A stretch of 64,000 nt of DNA from Prostheceraeus crozeri (taxonomy: Eukaryota > Platyhelminthes > Polycladida > Euryleptidae). A model generated the notes under the pieces. That model was not told the DNA's origin, made no database searches, and saw only the letters and a list, made by a program, of their open reading frames with translations. This document shows positions 56,036-64,000 of this stretch, one piece after another. The DNA is taken from assembly GCA_907163375.1 (NCBI GenBank), contig CAJQUW010005328.1, forward strand, positions 62,001 through 126,000. Direction: 5' to 3'. Every line of letters begins with the position of its first letter. Within the stretch, counting starts at the first letter, position 1. Position numbers and translations under genes: made by a program.

Positions 56036-56521
56036 ATAATTTTAGTTATCTCATATTTTAAAACCTGAAAAATGGATAAAATTCATGAACTTAAGACGTT
56101 TTTAAAAATACCAATTTTTTTGATGTTGTGTCCTGGAACGGTCATGATTTGAGCAAGAGAGAGAGAAAAAAATTATAATCACAAATTTGAGATTCTTAAC
56201 TTTTATGATTTTTTCGGTGTCCTGGAACGGTCATGATTTGAGCAAGAAAAAATGATCTTAATCACAAATTTGTGATTCTTGACTTTTCTGATTTTACAGT
56301 GTCCTGGAACGGTCATGATTTTCAAGGTAAAAATTGTAATTCTCAAATTTGAGATTTTGAAAAATTTGAAAAATTGGGTATTTTTAAAAACGCCCAAATT
56401 TATGAATTTAGGTCTTCATAACCTGAAATAATGACCAAAATTCATGAATTTAGTCGTTTTTTTAAAAATACCAATTTTTCTGAATTTTTCGGTGCCCTGG
56501 AACGGTCTTCTTCCTATTACT
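55692..56521. repeat. Polinton right terminal inverted repeat
   Basis: Reverse complement of 39560-40306 plus one extra internal unit. It contains four GTGTCCTGGAACGGTCATGA-type motifs spaced about 80-170 bp apart. It ends CTTCTTCCTATTACT, followed by the target duplication ATTGCG. Confidence 0.85.
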
Positions 56522-56527
56522 ATTGCG

Positions 56528-57879
56528 CGCAAAATTTGAAGCTGAATCACAGTTATCCAATAACCCCACTAAATGGACTGTGCTGATTCAAAGGGTGATA
56601 TTTTTGGCCAGCAACGGTTGATAAGCACCTGAAAATTCTGAAACATATGATTTATAGGACAACAAAACAAACACTTTGAATGAGCAAAGTGATGATTATT
56701 GAATTACGATTACGAATCGACTCATTGCGATGATGCAAAATCATGCCGCTTTAAACAAAAATTGAAATTATTACTGCACATGTATACAGATATAATTAAA
56801 GACAAAACTAACTGATCTCACTTCAGATAGCTATAATAAAAACATTCCAAATTTGAAATGAAAGCAAATGCACAGAATTAAAAATACCATATTAGAAATA
56901 CACTACATGTACGATTAGACCTACTTCTAATTCTAAGAAAAATGCTAATAGCCTACGTATTTCAGAATGCGATCGATGGGTTAATGTTTCTAAAGTAATA
57001 ACTGTTGTTCTTAAATCGGTAGTTGGTCATGAAATATATAACTCACACAAGTTAGAATTCTGCACTGTCAGAGAATTTAACTGTCAAAATGGGAACCTGC
57101 CTAGGCCTACTGACTGTAGTGTTCTTTGAAGACTCAGCAGTATAATGCGGGCAAAGTCGGACACTAGTAATCATATCTTGTACAAGACACTAAAAGGAAC
57201 AATTTTATGTGAGTCTTGGTCCTCCCATTGCAGTTCATCGATAACTTTTCGCATGGTATTTATGAAATTATTTTTATGAAAGCTAACTTTTATAGCAAAA
57301 TCTTGCTTTATTTCAGATACTCTAATTACAGACTTCCAAATATCTAGTGCTCGTGCAATTATACAAAACTCTGCTTCATAGTACTAAGAATATCTGGCTA
57401 AAATCTCATAAGCATAGGACATTTCATGGTGTACATATAGGTCATTGAGTAAAACCTATTTTCTGTGCTAAATTCATGGAAAACAATAGGGGAAATCCAA
57501 ACATCCTAACTTCGCACTTCATTGCAGCCGTGCGACACTATAAAACAATTAAAACAATAAATATGTCTATTTCCCTGCATTTGGGGATATTGTCCAATGA
57601 AAAATGAATGAAAGATTCAGATTGCTGAACATCGAACACTGTGCAGTCCTGATATGAAAATTAACCATTTAGTATCAAGATCAAAATCTTCCACGTGTAC
57701 GCACAAGATGAAACTATTCATGTTCATTTCTGTATTACATATCCGCCTCATCAATTCTAGAGGTAGTGGTTGCATCTTCGCTCACATTTCACACAAAGAG
57801 GGAATCAAAGTATGATTCGATGATCGTGAAAATAGATAAAATAAGTATCCTCCTTCTCACACTGTCGTTTCCCTAGTAG
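56528..57879. other. No gene recognised
   Basis: It begins with the second half of the repeat that hosts the Polinton (GCAAAATTTGAAGCTGAA). The rest is AT-rich with short frames only. Confidence 0.5.
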
Positions 57880-59172
57880 CAAGCTTATTACTAACCAAAA
57901 ATACATTCAAATTTATCAACAATCATTACATGCACATGAAAGGCACTGCAATGGGTGGCAAACATAGCACCAAAAGTACACCATTATTACGCCATATTGA
58001 AATACCATGATAATTGAATTAATGATTGTAATGTTACGGATATCTTTCAGTTTGTTGAAAAGTTGAAGCATCTCAAAATTCCGGATTTGAAATATAGAAA
58101 ATTAGTCAGCTTTGATGTATCGAATCTCTTCTCGGCGATTCCCGTCAACAAGACGATTGATTACATTCTGTCGTTAACTGACTTTGAGCACTGTTCTGTC
58201 TCTAAACCAGCTTTGAAAAGTTCACTAGAAATAGCATGTACAAACATTATATTCTCTTTTAATGAGAAACTGTTTTAAAAATAGATAGCATGCCAATGGG
58301 CTTGAAGTTAACTCCTAACACCGCTGCGTTTACCATGAATCTTGTAGAAAGCCGGTTTTCAGAACTGACTCACCATCCCCTTTTCTACACTAGATATATA
58401 GATGCCTTCTTTGCGGTCCTTCGTTCTGAAAAACACTGCAAATATTTTCTCGAGTTTCGCAATTCGGTTGATGAAAATTTAAAGTTTACGATGGAGCTAG
58501 GCCAGAATGATAGTCTCATCTTTCTTGACAATTGTCAGTATTCTTGATGGTGCATTTGATATTAGCCATCACATCAAAGAAACCAATACAGGTATCTACA
58601 TACCTGCCTCTTCGTGCTCTCCCTCTTCCTATAAGATCACTGCTATGCGTTCCCTATTTTCTAGAGCGTATAGAATCTGTTCCAATGAAGAGAATTTTAG
58701 AATAGCGTGTGAACGCATCAAATCAATGTTTCTGAAAATTAGCAAAATGCCTCAACCACTTGTGAAGTGGGTAAGGTGTACTGGTCCATTCCTTTCATAA
58801 AACATAAGCAAACTAAAAAGACGTATAAACGAGTTGAATGAGAAATTGTAGAATGTGAAAATTTATTTGGCTTTCAAAACCAATAAAGTTTTGAACCATT
58901 TCTATAACAAAGATCGCATTTAGCTTGGCTTGAAATTGAATGTTACATATCTGTATACTTGTGATCGCTGTTCAATGCGATACATTGGTGCTACCAAGCG
59001 CTACTTAGCCACTCCAATCAGTGAGCATTTGAAAGCCTATCCCGTAGCCACTGAAATTTCTTTAAATGGGCACCATCCTAGAGCTGAAAATTTCTCTTAT
59101 CGGTGCATCAGCCTATCCTCTTATCTTAGAGTCTATTTTTCTGAAAGAAAATATCGATATGTTATCGAATGA
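57880..59172 (+). mobile_element. Penelope-like element, RT and GIY-YIG, decayed
   Basis: A short piece with NNHYMHMKGTAMGGK (the GTAMG box) at 57895-57960 belongs to one PLE copy. From 58015 a second copy runs: LVSFDVSNLFSAIPVNKTID (motif A), MPMGLKLTPNTAAFTMNLVE, YTRYIDAFFAVLRS (motif C with Ala for the second Asp), NLKFTMELGQNDSLIFLD, SLFSRAYRICSNEENF, then after frame changes the GIY-YIG nuclease (58930-59172: LYTCDRCSMRYIGATKRYLA, ISEHLKAYPVATEIS). The motif C change and frame breaks make it inactive. The 3' half is the left arm of the inverted repeat 58904-60350 / 62701-64000. Confidence 0.8.
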
Positions 59173-60350
59173 AAGGAATGGCTCAGTACCCTTGCACTTG
59201 AATCTGTGAATACACTTGACCTCATTGTTCCCTTGCAGATTGCACCGAAGTTTTGCGCGTCATAAATGATGGATATCGGTTCATGCATTTTACGTTGATA
59301 CTGCTGAAGATGGAGTGAATAACTCTGAAACATGTTCGGATGAAAGAAACAGTTGCTGTTTTTCATTCAAAAGATGTTCAAGTTGGGCTCTTTCTGTCTG
59401 AATATATATGGGTCATTCCACGACGATTCAACCAATGGCATGTGGCACTAAGACTCAGATATATGTATTTATTTTCGGATATATGTTTGCTATACCATAG
59501 AAAACAACAAATCTGAAATATTCTTTACCAATTTTGAATATAGCGGGATCTAGAGCTATTTTTTAGAAATTTGATTTTTTCCAAATTTTTGAAGCTATCA
59601 AAATTTGATTTTTACCCCGTTGTAACTTTTTTCTGTAGGTTCGTTACTCAACCAAACTTTGCATGCATCATTAGTTTGGTATAAAGGAATTCCTGTGTGA
59701 ATTTCAACGGGTAACTGGCATGCATAACGGAGCTACATGCTGGCTCCAAAAATGGTAAAAAAATAGGGTCCGCGAAAAACACAAAAAATTTAAACTTATC
59801 TCACAACTTTCTGTAATCTTGTTACCCGTAATAACCATGACAATTGTGTTGCTGTATATCAGTGTGTTTCACATCCGAATCTTCAGCGGTAACCAGAATA
59901 CAGAGAGCTACACAATGCATTCAAAAATCGTGTTTTCTCAAAAAATGCCATAAACAGCTGTTTTCAAGCTGGGCTAGCTTTATGAAACTTTGATATATTG
60001 CAATAGAGCCAAATGTGACTTTTGAAGTTCGAGTTTTGTTGGACTAGATATGTTTTATCAATCGACATTGTTCTTTTGAATAGTAAAGTTTGTGCGAAAT
60101 GCTCAGGATGGATTTATCTTACTGTTTCCTGAAGTAATTAATTGCTTTTAGGAATTTCAATTATTCTAATGCTGAGATATCATTCGCAACGAACAGGAGA
60201 AGCGCCTTAATGCATTTGTAGCGAACACTATTTCAAAGTTGATGTTGAAAAATATTGTTTAGAAAAGATATGCAAGACAATTAGATTGTGGTAGAAAGTG
60301 ATTTGGTCGCATGAAATATGTAGAATCTCTTTCAATAACAGATGACTGAC
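58904..60350. repeat. Left arm of large PLE inverted repeat
   Basis: Reverse complement of 62701-64000. It covers the PLE nuclease and about 1.2 kb of non-coding 3' sequence (59200-60350). The left arm has about 150 bp (about 60070-60220) absent on the right. The right arm continues past the window end. Confidence 0.9.
59300..59340 (+). ncRNA. Hammerhead-like motif in PLE end
   Basis: CTGAAGA (59304-59310), stem GGAGT/ACTCT with loop GAATA, GAAA (59327-59330), palindrome ACATGT (59330-59335), GUU triplet (59334-59336). CTG before the core can pair with CGG after the triplet as a three-pair stem I. The core is complete. Confidence 0.55.
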
Positions 60351-60968
60351 TTATAATTACAAATTACCATGATCATCAGTTAGCATCGAAAGATCCTTCA
60401 TACAGGAAATGCATTTTTGATTTCACCAATCAATAGGTAAACCTCCATTTGAAAACAATAAGCCTATTGATATTTTAGCATTATGATATTGTGAAAATGT
60501 TGATCATGAGAAGCCACTCCATTCCGTTCTGAGGTTTTCAACAGCATTCTAAATTGATTACGTAATAATTACATTAATGTGGTTATATGTAATACAAACA
60601 TGGTCTTAATGGACAAGAATATAATTAAATCGTTACTTTGACAAGAATGAAATGTACTCGCATGCCTTTTCATTACCAAATAAATGAAAAAGCACTACAT
60701 TTTGCATTAATTTTGAAAGGCTGTGTAGAATCCTGCTTTAGCTTGTTTTCTTTTTATGGAACCTATAATCCTGAGTTACTTTTGTATAGTGTGCAGTTTT
60801 ATGAAAGGCTTAAAAATTGATCTGGTTTAATTTTTCTATGAACAGGAATAATTTGCTTACATTCAATCGTATGAGTGATTCATGAATCAGAGGAATCAAC
60901 AACAGCAATTGTTAATATCAAACGTAATCAATGATTCACATGGGATATTGATTATGATGCCTAAAATA
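60351..60968. other. Spacer left of the Tc1 element
   Basis: AT-rich sequence inside the PLE inverted pair. I see no coding or repeat signal I can name. It ends at the TA target dinucleotide (60967-60968). Confidence 0.5.
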
Positions 60969-62390
60969 CAGAGACCGCAAAAAGTTTACGAACACCTTCT
61001 AAAAATAGATGAAATTTGACTGCCTGGTTGAATCGCTTACCAGAGCCGATAGCAATGCTGATTTTCCCTTCATGCAGCGTAACTTTAGACTATTGGCTGT
61101 CTGGATGTCCAATTAGATACACCAGATACACTATTGATTATTGTCTGCCTCTCATTGCCTCCTCATTGACGTAAAAAGTCACACACGAGTGTGAGCCGTC
61201 AGAGTTAGTATGGGTCGAAAACCGCAGCTTTCAGTCGCTGTGCGCTCGAATATATTGCTTTTATCTGAAGAAGGTTACAGCCAGCGACAGATCTCCAAGC
61301 GTCTTAAGATTTCTGTTGCATCAGTCAACAAGTTTCTGAAGCTGAAGGACGCAGGAGAATCACTGGAACCTAAGAAGAGGACCGGGAGGCAGCGCAAGAC
61401 TTCGTCCAGGACTGACATGCAGATCAAGCGTCTAGTGTCACAGAAACCGTTTTTGTCAGCTGCCCAAATCAAGGCCGAACTCCCAGGCATCTTGGACGAC
61501 GTCAGCTGTAGGACAGTCCAACACCGGTTGCACTCGGAGTTGGGCTTCAAGGCCAGAAGACCAGCTCGCAAGCCATTTCTCACAAAGAAGATGAGGAAGA
61601 AGCGCCTGGAGTTCTGCAGGGCTCACGCGAACTGGACAGCTGAACAGTGGTCCACCGTCATGTTCAGTGACGAGTCTGTGTTTCGGCAGTTCGGGAACTT
61701 CAAGACCACTGTCCGCCGGCCGCCCGGATCGTCTGCCTTCTCTCCTCAATACGTGGTGCCGACGGTGAAGCACCCTCCATCAGTGATGGTCTGGGGCGCC
61801 TTCAGTGCTAGAGGACGAGCTGGTCTCTACTTCCTGGAGAAGAACACAACGATGAACGCCAACCGGTACATCGATGTGCTGGACAACCACCTGTTGCAGT
61901 TCATGGAGATACAGGGGTGTACGACATTCCAACACGACGGTGCTCCTGTCCACAAGGCTAAGAAGGTGAGCTTGTGGCTCCGAGAACACCGCACCACTCA
62001 GCTCGATTGGCCCGGGAACTCACCCGATCTCAACCCAATTGAGAATCTCTGGGTTCTCTTGAAGAAAAAGATGGCGGAAAAGAATTGCAGCAATGTGGAG
62101 GAACTCAAGAACCACCTAAAGATGATCTGGGTGACTGATATTTCGGTGGAGCTGTGCCAGAGTCTGGTCATGTCTATGCCACGCCGCATACAGGCCGTTC
62201 TGAAGAACAAAGGTTATAATACAAAATACTGAAATTTTTTCATTAAAATGCTTTGTTTGTATCAAATTTGATGTGTTTTCTTCACTAATCATGTTATATG
62301 TGCATTAATACGTCATTCAACACATAGTTTTACTGGACAGACAATTCTTTTGAATTCTGAGGGGTGTTCGTAAACTTTTTGCGGTCACTG
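60969..62390 (+). mobile_element. Tc1-family DNA transposon, apparently intact
   Basis: Ends are inverted repeats: the right end read on minus starts CAGTGACCGCAAAAAGTTTA, and the left starts CAGAGACCGCAAAAAGTTTA (28 bp with one difference). Both are flanked by TA (60967-60968, 62391-62392), the Tc1/mariner target duplication. The 1422-bp element holds one open transposase. It is visibly richer in GC than the flanks and shows little decay, unlike everything around it, which suggests a recent arrival, perhaps by horizontal transfer. Confidence 0.9.
61210..62232 (+). CDS. Tc1-family transposase (DD34E), uninterrupted
   Basis: 340 codons, the usual Tc1 length (about 340). It cuts and reinserts the element at TA sites. 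Domains: an N-terminal paired-like helix-turn-helix (residues 1-60, GYSQRQISKRLKISVASVNK), a GRQRKT hook (about 59-64, GRPR-like), a second helix-turn-helix (SAAQIKAELPG...SCRTVQHRLH, about 83-108), and the DDE catalytic domain with D154 (MFSDESVF), D243 (FQHDGAPVHKA) and E278 (SPDLNPIENLW). There are 34 residues between the second Asp and the Glu, which defines DD34E. It begins with ATG at 61210, 241 bp inside the left end. No stop or frameshift is seen. It could be active or only recently silenced. Confidence 0.92.
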   Translation: MGRKPQLSVAVRSNILLLSEEGYSQRQISKRLKISVASVNKFLKLKDAGESLEPKKRTGRQRKTSSRTDMQIKRLVSQKPFLSAAQIKAELPGILDDVSCRTVQHRLHSELGFKARRPARKPFLTKKMRKKRLEFCRAHANWTAEQWSTVMFSDESVFRQFGNFKTTVRRPPGSSAFSPQYVVPTVKHPPSVMVWGAFSARGRAGLYFLEKNTTMNANRYIDVLDNHLLQFMEIQGCTTFQHDGAPVHKAKKVSLWLREHRTTQLDWPGNSPDLNPIENLWVLLKKKMAEKNCSNVEELKNHLKMIWVTDISVELCQSLVMSMPRRIQAVLKNKGYNTKY

Positions 62391-62392
62391 TA

Positions 62393-62700
62393 TTTGTACG
62401 CGGCTGCTTCTACTTGTTGGGAAGTCTTCACTTTTTAATTTTAATTTACGTAAGTGAATACTTGAAATAAATAGTAGTTCAATTACAAATGTAAAATTAG
62501 ATGAAATTCAGTCAGTCAGTCGTCGTGCAATATCTATGTATCTTACCTAAACAAGCCCGCTTTTCCACATGAAAAGTCTGAACTACTACATTTAGGTGTG
62601 ATTTAATAATAGCGGTTCGCTAATTGCATAACGATCTCGAATGTGATCAGTGAAAGGCAGGTGAGAGATTCTCAGTGTCATTTAAAAATACAGAAGGGTA
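62393..62700. other. Spacer right of the Tc1 element
   Basis: AT-rich sequence between the Tc1 right end and the right arm of the PLE inverted repeat. No feature recognised. Confidence 0.5.
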
Positions 62701-63561
62701 GTCAGTCATCTGTTATTGAAAGAGATTCTACATCTTCATACAACCAAATCAATTTCCACCACAATCGAATTGTCTTACATATCTTTTCTAAACAATATTT
62801 TTCAACATCAACTTTGAAATAGTGTTTGATTTCATGTCGATTGATAAAACATATCTAGTCCAACAAAACTCGAACTTCGAAAGTCACATTTGGCTCTATT
62901 GCAATATATCAAAGTTTCACAAAGCTAGCCCAGCTTGAAAACAGCTGTTTATGGCTTTTTTGAGAAAACACGATTTTTGAATGCATTGTGTAGCTCTCTG
63001 TATTCTGGTTACCGCTGAAGATTCGGATGTGAAACACACTGATATACAGCAACACAATTGTCATGGTTATTACGGGTAGCGAGATTACAGAAAGTTGCGA
63101 GATAAGTTTAAATTTTTTGTGTTTTTTCGCGGACCCTATTTTTTTACCATTTTTGGAGCCAGCATGTAGCTCCGTTATGCATGCCAGTTACCCGTTGAAA
63201 TTCACACAGGAATTCCTTTATACCAAACTAATGATGCATGCAAAGTTTGGTTGAGTAACGAACCTACAGAAAAAAAGTTACAACGGGGTAAAAATTCAAA
63301 TTTTGATAGCTTCAAAAATTTGGAAAAAATCAAATTTCTAAAAAATAGCTCTAGATCCCGCTATATTCAAAATTGGTAAATAATATTTCAGATTTGTTGT
63401 TTTCTATGGTATAGCAAACATATATCCAAAAATAAATACATATATCTGAGTCTTAGTGCCACATGCCATTGGTTGAATCGTCGTGGAATGACCCATATAT
63501 ATTCAGACAGAAAGAGCCCAACTTGAACATCTTTTGAATGAAAAACAGCAACTGTTTCTTT

Positions 63562-63604
63562 CAACCGAACATGTTTCAGAGTTATTCACTCCATCTTCAG
63601 CAGT
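63562..63604 (-). ncRNA. Hammerhead-like motif in PLE end (minus copy)
   Basis: Same motif as 59300-59340 on the other strand: CTGAAGA (63594-63600), GAAAC (63573-63577), ACATGT and GUU. Here stem I pairs one position further (ACTG with CGGT). Confidence 0.55.
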
Positions 63605-63731
63605 ATCAACGTAAAATGCATGAACCGATATCCATCATTTATGACGCGCAAAACTTCGGTGCAATCTGCAAGGGAAAAATGAGGTCAAGTGTATTCACAG
63701 ATTCAAGTGCAAGGGTACTGAGGCATTCCTT

Positions 63732-63974
63732 TCATTCGATAACATGTCGATATTTTCTTTCAGAAAAATAGTCTCTAAGATAAGAGGATAGGCTGATGCA
63801 CCGATAAGAGAAATTTTCAGCTCTAGGATGGTGCCCATTTAAAGAAATTTCAGTGGCTACGGGATAAGCTTTCAAATGCTCACTAATTGGAGTGGCTAAG
63901 TAGCGCTTGGTAGTACCAATGTATCGCATTGAACAGCGATCACAAGTATACAGATATGTAACATTCAATTTCAA
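63732..63974 (-). pseudogene. PLE GIY-YIG nuclease domain (minus copy)
   Basis: 80 codons almost identical to 58930-59172 (three differences in 80 residues: GTTKR for GATKR, LRDYF for LRVYF, YRHVI for YRYVI). LYTCDRCSMRYIG holds the CxxC and YIG signature. The upstream RT, if present, lies outside the window. Confidence 0.75.
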
Positions 63975-64000
63975 GCCAAGCTAAATGCGATCTTTGTTAT

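Larger units (their letters stand above)
39560..56521. mobile_element. Polinton (Maverick) element, largely complete but decayed
   Basis: This 16,962-bp fossil has inverted ends starting AGCAATAGGAAGAAG (left) and AGTAATAGGAAGAAG (right, read on minus). The flanking 6-bp direct repeat ATTGCG is at 39554-39559 and 56522-56527. AG starts, 6-bp target duplications and 15-20-kb length are Polinton hallmarks. Parts: protein-primed DNA polymerase, integrase, packaging ATPase, adenovirus-type protease, major and minor capsid genes, a phospholipase-like domain and several unknown genes. A dozen or so breaks are spread over its genes. The two end repeats remain about 95% alike by eye, so it is of moderate age. 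It sits in a repeat whose uninterrupted paralogue is at 21618-21860. Confidence 0.9.
62701..64000. repeat. Right arm of large PLE inverted repeat (runs off window)
   Basis: Reverse complement of 58904-60350 up to the last base, so the PLE copy on the minus strand continues beyond the window. Differences from the left arm are few apart from the indel of about 150 bp. Confidence 0.9.

Noticed and set aside
61275-61773. Overlapping minus-strand frames in the Tc1 element
   Set aside because: They are shadows of the GC-richer transposase gene; the plus frame has all DD34E residues.

Overview
The window is nuclear DNA from an animal, most likely an invertebrate. It has no operons. It carries C2H2 zinc-finger exons preceded by splice-acceptor-like sequence, and AT-rich DNA packed with eukaryotic transposable elements: Polinton, Gypsy, several LINE clades, Penelope-like elements (PLEs), piggyBac, hAT, Tc1 and Tigger-like. 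I cannot name the species. The only plausible host genes are four related C2H2 zinc-finger genes, all on the minus strand (2423-3037, 18805-20214, 29395-30291, 37895-38842). Each sits in a duplicated unit with shared 5' and 3' flanks, so this is a dispersed tandem zinc-finger array invaded by mobile DNA.

Layout. 1-3370: LINE ORF1 scrap and zinc-finger unit A, interrupted by a hairpin insertion with a hammerhead-like motif. 3547-9254: piggyBac-like element with TTAA ends, itself holding a LINE and a tRNA-derived SINE head. 9432-12345: a palindrome, a Tigger/pogo-like element, a PLE fragment and a scrap of zinc-finger flank. 12422-17627: a long hairpin, a hAT element with 8-bp target duplications, and an unidentified inverted-repeat module. 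17613-20520: zinc-finger unit B. 20820-28170: PLE reverse transcriptase, a Gypsy relic, an inverted PLE pair, and a LINE on the minus strand. 28170-30550: unit C. 30560-36834: R4/NeSL-like LINE, several PLE ends, two head-to-tail LINE fragments and near-perfect palindromes next to TA repeats. 37080-38919: unit D. 38992-39280: a palindrome followed by a well-formed hammerhead candidate. 39560-56521: a 17-kb Polinton with terminal inverted repeats and a 6-bp target duplication. It carries polymerase, integrase, packaging ATPase, protease, capsid genes and a phospholipase-like domain; most genes are decayed. 57880-64000: a PLE arranged as a large inverted repeat around an intact Tc1-family element whose 340-residue transposase is open.

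Most notable: hammerhead-ribozyme-like motifs recur in PLE ends and in short hairpin elements. They share a CUGANGA box, stem II, GAAA and a palindromic hexamer (ACCGGT or ACATGT) running into a GUH triplet. The Polinton insertion can be verified inside the window, because a paralogous copy of its target repeat (21618-21860) shows the uninterrupted site.
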